Assembly (NCBI GenBank): GCA_030432925.1
Contig: JAUILT010000010.1
Span: 1-48,216, forward strand
Direction of reading: 5' to 3'
DNA length: 48,216 nucleotides
Source of the DNA: Bdellovibrionia bacterium
GTDB lineage: Bacteria > Bdellovibrionota > Bdellovibrionia > Bdellovibrionales > UBA1609
In this document: one piece after another, positions 9,075 to 17,217 of the stretch
Layout of the letters: every line of letters starts with the position of its first letter
Numbering within the stretch: the stretch's first letter is position 1
The notes under the pieces: model-generated
Told to the model about the DNA's origin: nothing
Database searches by the model: none
Seen by the model: only the letters and a program-made list of their open reading frames with translations
Position numbers and translations under genes: made by a program

Positions 9075-9092
9075 TATACCGATCCGGTTTGA
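9075..9092 (-). repeat. 18-bp dispersed repeat, copy A
   Basis: On the minus strand this reads TCAAACCGGATCGGTATA. Two further copies are at 23758-23775 and 41817-41834 (consensus TCAAACCGGAYCRGTATA). This copy lies between the VWA terminator and the stop of the egtD-like gene. Confidence 0.75.
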
Positions 9093-9103
9093 ATAAATGG
9101 CTT

Positions 9104-10105
9104 TTACTTTTTGACTCTCCATAGAGAGTCCACAAAGTAGCCCTTGGAGTCCTTAAAGTTCTCTAAAATTTCGAATCCGGTACTTGAGGCAATATCTTGA
9201 ATATCTGATTCCAGATATTTATAGGAGTACTCCATATGAATGGCCTCCCATGGTTTGAAGTAAAACTCCTTACCTAGTTCAGAAATTGTGACAGTGTGTT
9301 TTGTCCTACTGATTAGGTAGCTTTCCATAGCACCAGATTTGACATCGTAGAGGCCTTGGTGTTGAAAGTTCTCTCTCTTGAAATTTCCTCCTAAAAGGGC
9401 ATTGACCCTGTCCAGAACGTTGAAGTTGAATTCTTTGGTGATACCTTTTTTGTCGTTATAAGCATTATACAGAATATCTAAATCTTTTTTTAGATCAAAC
9501 CCCACAAGGACAAAATCGCCGTCATTTAATGAATGCCAAAGGTGTCTTAAAAAACGTTTTGCTGCAGGGTTGCTGAAGTTTCCAATATTAGATCCAAGAA
9601 ACAGAACCAGATTTTTCTCTGAATCATGCTGAGTTAGCCATTTAACGCCGTGAAAGTATTCGGCGACTAAGCCTTTGACATCAAATGGGATGTGGCCAAA
9701 TTCCTTTTTGAGGTTGCTAATCAGGAATTCGACGGCAGCCTTTGAAATATCTAGAGGTACAAAGTGAAAGTTGTCAGAGGTTTTCAATAGGTGCTTGAGG
9801 AGGATAATGGTTTTGGCACCGTCTCCGCACCCCAGTTCAATCAGGTTGAACTCCTCACTCTTTAAATAGTTTGCGATGGTGCCGCCATGGGTTTCAAGAA
9901 TTTCAGCTTCACATCGAGTGGGATAATACTCTTTAAGAGCCATGATCTGTTTAAACAGCTCGCTGCCCTTATCGTCATAAAATAACTTAGAAGGTAAACC
10001 TTTGGGCTTTGTAGAGAGTCCCTCCAGTACTGACAGAGCCAGCTCCTGAATGGGGTCCGAAAGGGCCTCGTTCATCAAGGTGTCAATGGTGATATTTTTT
10101 TCCAT
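9104..10105 (-). CDS. egtD: EgtD-like L-histidine N-alpha-methyltransferase
   Basis: 333 residues, the usual length for EgtD. Conserved features: KLFYDDKGSELF (about 40-51), EYYPTR (59-64), the SAM-binding ELGCGDGAKT (90-99), LGSNIGN (170-176, whose Asn contacts histidine in EgtD) and MEYSYKY near the end (Glu292 and Ser294, corresponding to the histidine-binding Glu/Ser of mycobacterial EgtD). EgtD trimethylates histidine to hercynine for ergothioneine. No EgtB sulfoxide synthase lies in the window. Instead the gene is 26 nt behind an Fe/2-oxoglutarate oxygenase gene in the same operon, so hercynine or another methylated amino acid may be used differently here. Ribosome binding site AAAGGAAA precedes ATG 10105. 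The family call is strong; the exact substrate is inferred. Confidence 0.88.
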   Translation of the reverse strand: MEKNITIDTLMNEALSDPIQELALSVLEGLSTKPKGLPSKLFYDDKGSELFKQIMALKEYYPTRCEAEILETHGGTIANYLKSEEFNLIELGCGDGAKTIILLKHLLKTSDNFHFVPLDISKAAVEFLISNLKKEFGHIPFDVKGLVAEYFHGVKWLTQHDSEKNLVLFLGSNIGNFSNPAAKRFLRHLWHSLNDGDFVLVGFDLKKDLDILYNAYNDKKGITKEFNFNVLDRVNALLGGNFKRENFQHQGLYDVKSGAMESYLISRTKHTVTISELGKEFYFKPWEAIHMEYSYKYLESDIQDIASSTGFEILENFKDSKGYFVDSLWRVKK

Positions 10106-10131
10106 GGAACTTTCCTTTGCAGTTGAGGGTT

Positions 10132-11130
10132 TTACTCGGGGATCAGTCCCGTTAATGGGTCGTCACTGAAATGATTGAGCTGTCCTTCGGAGGGGTCACT
10201 CAATTCAAAAATGGCCTCTTCAACATCGCGAATGGCCAGGCGTAGGTAATGGCTTAATAGGCTTTTGTCTGTTGTATAGGGAATTTGATCAATTAGGTGG
10301 TTCAGTTTCTCACGGGCCAAAAAAGCCTTGTAGCGGGACCACTCTGTGAATAAGAACTCTGGTGGGTCTACTTTTTTGCAATCATTCAATTTAGAAACAT
10401 CTACAAAATGAGGGTCTTCGGGGATATAGCTCTGTACAAGTGTAGTTCTTTCGTTACCTGAATCTACTCGGTTGGCTCGGTGAACAACTTTGTTGCCCTG
10501 CTGTAGTAAGGCAAATCCGGCCTTGGGAAACTCCACCTTTACAACATTGGGAAGTCCATCATCCCTGATCAGCGAACGAATTGCCTCTGCTTTTGTGGAT
10601 TGAAAGTACTCAAAGTGTCCTCCTTGAAAAGATTTTGGGTCTGAAACCATTAGAACATAATCAAGCAAGATAGTATCCACGTGCCAGCGATCCACTTCTC
10701 GTGTGGGATCTTCAGGCTTCAGGTTGATATGTCCTTGATAAAGGCTCATAGGGTGAGGGAGGACTGGGGCACCGGATACTTTGCCAATCAGAGCGTTGAC
10801 ATCTTCACTCATGCAAAACCCGCGGAGAAACTCAGAATAGTAAAGTGCTCCACGTATATAATTAGCTATTCTTTCTGAGGCTCTTCGGTATTGAGTCAAT
10901 TCTGTGACAATAGATCTTAGAGTTTCAACTCCTTCATTAGAAAGTAGGCGAAAGGGTGTGGATACAGCTATGGGAAATGGGGCTTTTGCCTGCTGTTCCT
11001 CAGAATAGCCAAAATCTTTCAGAGACCAGACTTGGTCGGGCTCAGAGAGCTTCAGGTGCTTTGAGGGTTCAAATAGCGTGTCAGAAGTTAATTTTATGAC
11101 ATCAGGTGGAATTCGGAATTCAATATTCAT
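10132..11130 (-). CDS. Fe(II)/2-oxoglutarate-dependent oxygenase
   Basis: 332 residues with a double-stranded beta-helix core. The iron triad is readable as HVD in DRWHVDT (His150, Asp152) and His217 in NKVVHRA; the 2-oxoglutarate-binding Arg is probably Arg228 in GNERTTLV. A GGHFEYF strand (170-176) and FPKAGFALLQQG (201-212) fill the fold in the expected order. The substrate is not recognisable. It is the first gene of a two-gene unit with the EgtD-like methyltransferase, which suggests both act on one amino-acid-derived product, with the oxygenase as hydroxylase, halogenase or demethylase. The C-terminal about 90 residues are helical and acidic, outside the core. Start ATG 11130. Confidence 0.82.
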   Translation of the reverse strand: MNIEFRIPPDVIKLTSDTLFEPSKHLKLSEPDQVWSLKDFGYSEEQQAKAPFPIAVSTPFRLLSNEGVETLRSIVTELTQYRRASERIANYIRGALYYSEFLRGFCMSEDVNALIGKVSGAPVLPHPMSLYQGHINLKPEDPTREVDRWHVDTILLDYVLMVSDPKSFQGGHFEYFQSTKAEAIRSLIRDDGLPNVVKVEFPKAGFALLQQGNKVVHRANRVDSGNERTTLVQSYIPEDPHFVDVSKLNDCKKVDPPEFLFTEWSRYKAFLAREKLNHLIDQIPYTTDKSLLSHYLRLAIRDVEEAIFELSDPSEGQLNHFSDDPLTGLIPE

Positions 11131-11184
11131 GTGTAAAATACCCTGTTACAGGTGAGAATCTCTTTTCACTATATTATTTCATTG

Positions 11185-11805
11185 TTAGTTTTTGTACTTT
11201 ACGGAGCAGCCGTAAGGTTTGGTTGACGCTATTGCCACAGCTTTATTGTTAAGCAGAGACATCAGAGCTGCACTTACGTAGTTTTTGGCGCCTTTCAGAG
11301 CAGATGTTTGAGCTGATGGTTTGTCGTCGATGGCCCCATTGTACACCAATGTGCCTTTTGGGTTGATAATGTACATATGTGGGGTTGTTTTTGCGTCATA
11401 AAGTTTTCCGACTTTTCCGGACTCGTCTAGAAGAATGGCTGTCATATTGGCTTTTCTTTCTGTATCGCGGATCTCTTTAGCTTTTTTGGCAGTCAAGTGG
11501 CCCTGCTTTCCAGGTGCTGATGATGAAACGGCAAACCAGTTCAACTGGCCCTTTTTCTTACCTTCCTCAATCCACTTTTTTTGCAGGTTTTGCATATTTC
11601 TGAAATCTGCATGATAGTGCTTTTCAACATAAGGGCATTCGTTGTTGAACCACTCTAGAACCACCCATTGGCCTTTTAGGTCGCTTAATTTATAGGTCTT
11701 TCCATCTTGCCCTTTGAGAGTAAAATCTGGAGCTGTTTTCCCAATTTCTGGTGCAGCAAGTGTCCACTGAGACAAGGTCAATAGTGCTATGAAGGTCCAT
11801 TTCAT
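11185..11805 (-). CDS. Periplasmic redoxin (AhpC/TSA-like, thioredoxin fold)
   Basis: 206 residues. A signal peptide ends near TLAA (about 18), followed by a redoxin domain: APDFTL, DLKGQWVVLEWFNNECPYVEKHY and a cis-Pro loop TTPHMYIINPKG. The active site has one cysteine (Cys57 in NNECPYV), a peroxiredoxin-like arrangement without CxxC. A second cysteine is near the C-terminus (PYGCSVKY). It lies 15 nt behind the DsbD-like membrane protein gene and in the same direction, so DsbD-type electron transfer to this protein is a reasonable inference. Confidence 0.85.
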   Translation of the reverse strand: MKWTFIALLTLSQWTLAAPEIGKTAPDFTLKGQDGKTYKLSDLKGQWVVLEWFNNECPYVEKHYHADFRNMQNLQKKWIEEGKKKGQLNWFAVSSSAPGKQGHLTAKKAKEIRDTERKANMTAILLDESGKVGKLYDAKTTPHMYIINPKGTLVYNGAIDDKPSAQTSALKGAKNYVSAALMSLLNNKAVAIASTKPYGCSVKYKN

Positions 11806-11820
11806 TTTCAGTATCCTTTG

Positions 11821-13227
11821 TTAGAGTGGGTCAAGGGTACTGAGTAAGGATTTGACTGTCAAAACTTCTGGCAGGATAACCGGTTGAAGCTGACCAGGAG
11901 GGAAGTAGAGATAAAGTGGCACTCCGACACGGTTATAACTGCGTAACAGAGAGGCAATTTCAGGATTTCTGTTGGTCCAGTCGGCTTTAACTAGGTGAAA
12001 ATTTCTTTTTTTGAAGTACTGTTGAACTTCCTCTGTCTGAAATACAATTCTGTCATTGACTTGGCAACTGATACACCAGGCTGCAGTGGCGTTAAAAAAA
12101 ACTGGGCGATCGTTGTTTTTATATGCCTCCAGTTGCTCAGGGTTGTAAGCCTCCCAGGGAGAGTTTTCCTTGTGAGGTTTCTCAGAGACTTGCAGTTGCA
12201 GAACCCAAATCAGCCAGGCGACAGTGAGAAACATGGGAATAGCCATCAGCTTTTTGACCCAGTTCATCCAGTTTCCTGGGCGAGGAAGCAGAAAGAGGGC
12301 TTTGGGAGAAATACAAATGGCTAAAAAAGGGAAGGCCAACCCTAACCCCAATGCAGTAAAAATGACAACGACCACAAGCGGGGGTTGGCCAAGGGAGTAT
12401 CCCATGGCAGCCCCCATGAATGGAGCTGTACAAGGAGAAGCCACCACTACAGCCAAAACTCCAGTTATTAGAGAACTTCTCCAGTCAGTGGAAGAAGGGT
12501 TTTTAGGTTTTGAACTCCAGTTCACAAGGCGGGCAAAGTTTACATGCAAAACATCAAGAAATATCAGGCCCATAATCACAAATACGGCAATCAAAAATAC
12601 TACAAATGCTGGTGACTGAAGCTGAAACCCCCACCCCAGTTGTTGTCCAGATGCATTAAATAAGATTAGGGTGAGCGCAAACAGGACAAAACTTCCTACC
12701 ACTCCCAGGGCATAGAGTAAATTGGAGCGGACAAACTTTGAGAATCCTGATTCTCGACTCTCTACCAACATCATGGCTTTGAGAGAGAGAATGGGGAGAA
12801 CGCAGGGCATGAGGTTCAGGATCAGGCCACCTAAAAAAGCCATCGCAAGAATGATTATCAGTCCAGTAGTTTTGGGCGAAGCAGAGATTGTGGTTGCTCG
12901 ACCCTCTGGGTAAAGTAATAAAAAACTTTCCTGTTTCACAGTAGGAGCCGTATCACTGGCTAGAAAAATGGCCTGAGTGTCAGAAAGGGCGGGCCACTTA
13001 TTTCTGGTTAACTGATTGGAAAACGGAAAAATATCCAGAGGTTTTTTTAGGAGTCCATCAAAAAACAGTATGACGGAATTACCAGAGAGGGTCCATTGCA
13101 GTTGGTGAGCCGATTTTGTAGGAACAGATTTTTGATACTTCATAAAAAGAGGGTGGTGCTGAGAAAGCTGGGGAGAGTCTGAAATTTCCATTGTCTTGGT
13201 AAATTGAAAGACCCCGGGTATACACAA
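11821..13227 (-). CDS. DsbD/ScsB-like thiol:disulfide interchange protein, C-terminal fragment
   Basis: 468 codons counted from TTG. After about 115 residues that look like the end of a periplasmic DsbD alpha-type domain, the membrane domain carries its paired cysteines in LMPCVLP (Cys142) and ASPCTAPFMG (Cys266). The C-terminal thioredoxin domain has the CxxC of AAWCISC (385-388). DsbD-type proteins carry electrons from cytoplasmic thioredoxin to periplasmic thiol proteins. The reading frame opens abruptly at CIPGVFQ, a motif normally internal to the N-terminal domain, while the missing start is in another frame just upstream (13079-13597). The gene therefore appears broken by a deletion with frameshift. 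No signal peptide or ribosome binding site serves this fragment, and the start is nominal. Confidence 0.8.
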   Translation of the reverse strand: MCIPGVFQFTKTMEISDSPQLSQHHPLFMKYQKSVPTKSAHQLQWTLSGNSVILFFDGLLKKPLDIFPFSNQLTRNKWPALSDTQAIFLASDTAPTVKQESFLLLYPEGRATTISASPKTTGLIIILAMAFLGGLILNLMPCVLPILSLKAMMLVESRESGFSKFVRSNLLYALGVVGSFVLFALTLILFNASGQQLGWGFQLQSPAFVVFLIAVFVIMGLIFLDVLHVNFARLVNWSSKPKNPSSTDWRSSLITGVLAVVVASPCTAPFMGAAMGYSLGQPPLVVVVIFTALGLGLAFPFLAICISPKALFLLPRPGNWMNWVKKLMAIPMFLTVAWLIWVLQLQVSEKPHKENSPWEAYNPEQLEAYKNNDRPVFFNATAAWCISCQVNDRIVFQTEEVQQYFKKRNFHLVKADWTNRNPEIASLLRSYNRVGVPLYLYFPPGQLQPVILPEVLTVKSLLSTLDPL

Positions 13228-13597
13228 CTGTTTTTATACCTTTTGGTACATCGTTAACATTCAGGTCAAACATCAGTAAAACTTCGTCTTCGTATCCAAA
13301 AGATTGCAAAGGCCCAAAGGGAATCCTCTTTGGAGCCGGGTAAACCATCGGTGAGACCGAGACAAAGTCCGGGACCTTAAAGTTCATAATGGGAGCGGCC
13401 GCACTATCTCCAGGGTTGGTCCAATAGGTATGCCATTTTGGATCAAGAATAATGTGTAGGCCCACCAAGTTTTGTCCGATTTTTAATTGTCTGTGGGAAG
13501 TCACAAATGTGGCTGTGGAATGAGCTTGGGTCGTAGTCAGGGGGCTGGCCAGTGATAGTTCGGATATCAGACAAAGTAAAATAAAAATTGTTTTCAA
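13079..13597 (-). CDS. DsbD/ScsB-like protein, N-terminal fragment (frameshifted)
   Basis: 172 codons. A signal peptide (ends ELSLAS) leads into the first part of a DsbD-type periplasmic domain with HTYWTNPGDS and YPAPKRI...FGYEDEVLL, both typical of ScsB/DsbD N-termini. Homology ends at about VPKGIKTVV (near 13225). There the sequence should go on to a WLVC...CIPG redox pair; instead the CIPG part is found in another frame and the segment with the first cysteine is missing. The last about 50 codons are out-of-frame read-through. It may still make a short secreted protein, but the redox pair is lost. Confidence 0.75.
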   Translation of the reverse strand: MKTIFILLCLISELSLASPLTTTQAHSTATFVTSHRQLKIGQNLVGLHIILDPKWHTYWTNPGDSAAAPIMNFKVPDFVSVSPMVYPAPKRIPFGPLQSFGYEDEVLLMFDLNVNDVPKGIKTVVYTRGLSIYQDNGNFRLSPAFSAPPSFYEVSKICSYKIGSPTAMDPLW

Positions 13598-13779
13598 AAT
13601 AAACCCTTAAGAAATTCCAAAACCTGATACAACTATACTTGTAGCTGTTATAGCGGGCAACTTGAATTGAGGAAAAGAATTACTGGTTGAGGCCTTGGAG
13701 TTCGTTTATACTGTGTTTGTGAGCTTTTCGAAGTCAGGATTATTCGATTTAAAGCTTATTTGAAAACTGATGTGAGATT

Positions 13780-14787
13780 ATGAAAATTATTTTACTTGTG
13801 CATTCTGATTTGATTCCTCCTGATGAGGTTAATGAGAAGAGTTGTGATTGGAACAAGACTCCTTGGGTGACGGAGTATGAGGTAAAAAAAAATCTGATGG
13901 CCTCTGGACACAAGGTGGAAGTTTTGGGCATTCATGAGGACCTTAAAGCCCTAAGGGTTGCGGTTAAACGTTACGCTCCCAAAATTGTATTTAATCTTCT
14001 TGAGGAATTTAAAGGTGAGGCTATTTTTGATCAGAACGTTGTGAGTTATATGGAACTTCTTGGTGTCCCCTACACAGGTTCTAACCCTAAGGGCTTGATT
14101 ATTTCCCGAGATAAGGCTTTATCAAAAAAGATTTTGAGTTATCACAAAATTCCAACCCCTAAATTTCAGGTATTTCCTCGAAATAATCCGTTAGCACGTC
14201 TCAAGCTTAAAGAGTTTCCGTTGATTGTTAAATGTCTTAATGAGGAGGCGTCATTGGGGATCTCTCAGGCTTCACTGGTTCAAAGTGAGGAGAAATTAAG
14301 AGAGAGGGTGGCATTTATTCATGAAAAATTTCGTACTGATGCCATCGTCGAGCAATTCATTGAAGGTCAAGAGTATTTTGTAGGAGTGATTGGCAATTAC
14401 AGGCTGCAAACATTTCCAGCGTGGGAATTAAGGTTTAATAAGGTAGATCACCCTGAAAAGCAGTTTTATTCTACTCACGCAAAATTTGATCAAAAGTATC
14501 GTTATCGTAAAGGAATTTCTACGGGAAAAGCGCAGATATCAGATGATATGCAAAAGAACTTACGTAAGTTAGCTAAAAGAGCTTACAGAGCTTTAGGTAT
14601 CAGTGGATATGCTCGGATGGATATGAGAGTCGACGGTGCTGGAAAAGCTTATTTGATAGAAGCCAACCCAAACCCTGATATTTCGGAGCATGATGATTTT
14701 GCAGAAAGTGCTAAAGCCGTAGGAATAAGTTATCCCAAGTTACTCAATAGAATTCTTCGATTGGGCCGCCAATGGAGTCCGATTTGA
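13780..14787 (+). CDS. ATP-grasp ligase of the D-Ala-D-Ala ligase type
   Basis: 335 residues. The layout resembles Ddl: an N-terminal domain with FNLLEEFKGEAIFDQNVVSY and LLGVPYTGS (residues about 71-106), a central domain with FPLIVKCLNEEASLGIS (ATP lysine and Gly-loop equivalents), and the metal-binding end GYARMDMRVD...LIEANPNPDIS (Glu294, Asn296). True Ddl enzymes have an SSxG loop where this protein has ASLG, and the N-terminal EEKSCDWNKTPWV stretch is unlike Ddl, so it may join other substrates. It is transcribed alone and divergent from the dsbD-like gene. Start ATG 13780 has a weak GTGAGA site. Confidence 0.8.
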   Translation: MKIILLVHSDLIPPDEVNEKSCDWNKTPWVTEYEVKKNLMASGHKVEVLGIHEDLKALRVAVKRYAPKIVFNLLEEFKGEAIFDQNVVSYMELLGVPYTGSNPKGLIISRDKALSKKILSYHKIPTPKFQVFPRNNPLARLKLKEFPLIVKCLNEEASLGISQASLVQSEEKLRERVAFIHEKFRTDAIVEQFIEGQEYFVGVIGNYRLQTFPAWELRFNKVDHPEKQFYSTHAKFDQKYRYRKGISTGKAQISDDMQKNLRKLAKRAYRALGISGYARMDMRVDGAGKAYLIEANPNPDISEHDDFAESAKAVGISYPKLLNRILRLGRQWSPI

Positions 14788-14909
14788 ATTTTCAATTTTT
14801 TGAAACTGATGCGCAGTCATCTCAGAGCTTCAAGCTGTTAATAGTGGGAAGGATTGAAAAATAACTAGCATTTTCAGTGAGATAGCCGCATTTGGAAAGA
14901 TTGTCATTA

Positions 14910-14924
14910 ATAGCCTCAGGCTAT
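14910..14924. promoter_or_regulatory. Palindrome upstream of dps
   Basis: atagcct-c-aggctat is a perfect 15-bp palindrome about 77 nt before the dps start. It overlaps a TTGTCA box (14901-14906) and has no T-run, so an operator is more likely than a terminator for the upstream ligase gene. The binding protein is unknown. Confidence 0.4.
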
Positions 14925-15000
14925 CATGAGATATAGTAAAAATAAGTTACTTTCGACTTCAGTGGGTGTAGATTGAGAATCCAATTCAGAGGAGGCCAAG

Positions 15001-15471
15001 ATGGATTTAAACATAGGTATTGAAAAGGAAAAGAGAATTGAAATTGCTAAAGACTTAAGTAAGCTTCTGGCAGAAACTTATACGCTTTATTTGAAAACTC
15101 ATAAGTACCACTGGAATGTTACGGGACCAATGTTTCAAACGCTTCACTTGATGTTTGAGCAGCACTACAATGATCTTGCCTTGGCGGTTGATGAGATTGC
15201 CGAAAGAGTCCGTGTATTGGGAGTGAAGGCTCCCGGCTCTTATACAGAGTTTGCCGAATTGAGTTCTGTTAAAGATGATTCCAGTCAGGATATTAGTGCT
15301 ACTGCGATGATTGAAAATCTACTACAGGATCATGAACAGATAGTTCGCACTTCAAAGGATCTTTTGAATACTTTGGAAGGTTCTAATGATGAGGGAACCA
15401 GTAGTTTTATTGGCGCCCGTATTGAATACCATGAGAAAACAGCATGGATGTTGAGAAGCATGATTGGCTAG
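15001..15471 (+). CDS. dps: Dps-family DNA-protecting ferritin-like protein
   Basis: 156 residues. The inter-subunit ferroxidase ligands appear with family spacing: His37 (KYHWNV), His49 (QTLHLMF), Asp64 and Glu68 (AVDEIAERV), i.e. gaps of 12, 15 and 4 as in E. coli Dps. The protein should form a 12-mer shell that oxidises Fe2+ with H2O2 and so protects DNA. The N-terminus is short and not very basic, so DNA binding cannot be assumed. Ribosome binding site AGAGGAGG precedes the start. The stop codon shares CTAG with the stop of the convergent gene. Confidence 0.93.
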   Translation: MDLNIGIEKEKRIEIAKDLSKLLAETYTLYLKTHKYHWNVTGPMFQTLHLMFEQHYNDLALAVDEIAERVRVLGVKAPGSYTEFAELSSVKDDSSQDISATAMIENLLQDHEQIVRTSKDLLNTLEGSNDEGTSSFIGARIEYHEKTAWMLRSMIG

Positions 15472-17000
15472 CGCCCTCTCCATTCTACGTTATACAGGTC
15501 ATGCCGACGGTCTTTTAGGTTTCTGACGGCTCCGTTGGCTCTGGCTTCTTCTAGAATATCTGTTCTGAGGTCCGCAATAGCCACCATCTCAACGTTGGGT
15601 GTTGTTTCTGCAGCAATCCCATCTTTAGCGAAGGGAAAGTCGCATGGAGTAAAAATACTGCTTTGTGCGTATTGGATATCCATATTTGCAACCCTTGGGA
15701 GATTACCCACGTTGCCCGCCATAGCCACATAAATCTGATTTTCGACGGCTCTGGCTTGGCAGCAATAACGTACTCTGCAGTAGCCTTGTCTATTATCAGT
15801 CAAGAAGGGAACAAATAAAATTCGAATTCCCTGATTGACGAGGTGCCGAGTCAGTTCGGGAAATTCGGAATCATAGCATATCAGAATTCCAATGGGACCA
15901 CAGTCCGTTTCAATGGCCTTGACCTGGTCACCTCCTTCAATATTCCACCAATATTTTTCGTCGGGGGTGGGGTGGATTTTTTCTCTTTCATGCAAAGTGC
16001 CATCTCGAAGTGCTACGTAAGATACGTTTCGCACACGTCCGTCTACTAGTGTCGGATGGGAGCCACCTATGATGTTCACATTGTACTTGATAGCGAGACG
16101 GCGGAACATATCTTTTAATTGATCAGCATACTTGGTCATTGTTTTAATAGCTACATCTGGTGCAACCTGGGCATTTTTTATGGAGAGCAATTGCATAGTG
16201 AAGAGCTCTGGAAACAGAACAAAGTCAGCGCGATAGTCACCCGTGACGTCGACAAAGTATTCCACCATAGTCTCTAATTCTTTGAAGGATTTAATGCGCC
16301 GTTGTTTATATTGGACAGATACAACTCGGACAGAGTCTTGTCTTAAATGCCCCTTTTTTTTGGCTGTCAAAGCCTGGTACTGGGGGTTTTTCCAGCGAAG
16401 GTGAACAGCATAACCCAGACAGGGTTTGTCTCCTGGCAGATAATTTTCAAGAACGCCAATAACTTCAAAGCCGTTACGTAGGTGGAAGCCTAATGTAGGG
16501 TCTTTGATTTTTTTGGATTTTACCTGTCGGATATAATTTTTAACAGTTTTTACTCTATCGATATATTCGTGTAGGTTAGGAATGCGTCCACCAAACACGA
16601 TGCCTTTTAAGCGATAGTATTTGACAATTTTTTTTCTTTCACTGTAGAGCCTCTGTCCAATTCTTTGTCCCCGAACATCTGGGTCTACACACACTTCGTA
16701 CCCATACAGATAATTACCATTTTTGTCATGGGTTGTGCCGTAGCCATTTCCTGTGATTTCTTTCCAGTCGTGAGGGCGCATCACCTCCTCTTCGGGGAGG
16801 CGAATACTTGCACAGTAGCCAATAATTCTTCCGTTGATGAGAGCTACAATGTGTCCTTCGGGGTAGTTATTGATTTGTCCACGAATTTTATCTACGGGAT
16901 AGGTGGCACCGCCATAGACTTTTTTTATAAGGTTGGAAATGCCTTGTAGGTCTTTGACGGAGGCTTTCCGAATCTCAAGTTTGAATTTCTTATTCATCAA
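15468..17000 (-). CDS. GNAT acetyltransferase-nitrilase (carbon-nitrogen hydrolase) fusion
   Basis: 510 residues in two domains. Residues about 8-205 are a GNAT fold with the acetyl-CoA loop VRGQRIGQRLY (109-119). Residues about 224-505 are a carbon-nitrogen hydrolase with its triad: Glu265 in LFPELFT, Lys341 in EREKIHP and Cys375 in LICYDSEFP. The nitrilase half resembles amidases acting on small amides or N-carbamoyl compounds. Fusions of this kind are found in several bacterial phyla, but I know of no assigned substrate. Acetylation and amide hydrolysis may be successive steps on one compound. The gene is convergent with dps, sharing a CTAG stop, and stands alone. Confidence 0.88.
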   Translation of the reverse strand: MMNKKFKLEIRKASVKDLQGISNLIKKVYGGATYPVDKIRGQINNYPEGHIVALINGRIIGYCASIRLPEEEVMRPHDWKEITGNGYGTTHDKNGNYLYGYEVCVDPDVRGQRIGQRLYSERKKIVKYYRLKGIVFGGRIPNLHEYIDRVKTVKNYIRQVKSKKIKDPTLGFHLRNGFEVIGVLENYLPGDKPCLGYAVHLRWKNPQYQALTAKKKGHLRQDSVRVVSVQYKQRRIKSFKELETMVEYFVDVTGDYRADFVLFPELFTMQLLSIKNAQVAPDVAIKTMTKYADQLKDMFRRLAIKYNVNIIGGSHPTLVDGRVRNVSYVALRDGTLHEREKIHPTPDEKYWWNIEGGDQVKAIETDCGPIGILICYDSEFPELTRHLVNQGIRILFVPFLTDNRQGYCRVRYCCQARAVENQIYVAMAGNVGNLPRVANMDIQYAQSSIFTPCDFPFAKDGIAAETTPNVEMVAIADLRTDILEEARANGAVRNLKDRRHDLYNVEWRGR

Positions 17001-17217
17001 TAGCCTCTAATACTTTATCACTTGGCAATGAGTATATACTCGAAGTGACTGGGTTTGCCAGTTTTTGACTTGATCTTTTTCATCATTTTGCATTGGAACT
17101 CCTTTGAGTGGGCTTTGATGATTCCTCTAATGCAACAGCGAAAAAGTGTATGACATGGTGATCTATAACTTCAATAAAATTGCTTTTACTGTATTGGCTG
17201 AATAAAAGTGGAGATCT

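Noticed and set aside
13629-13648. Imperfect dyad acaacta...tagctgt in the dsbD/ATP-grasp divergent region as an operator
   Set aside because: One mismatch in seven and no linked regulator gene; too weak to call.
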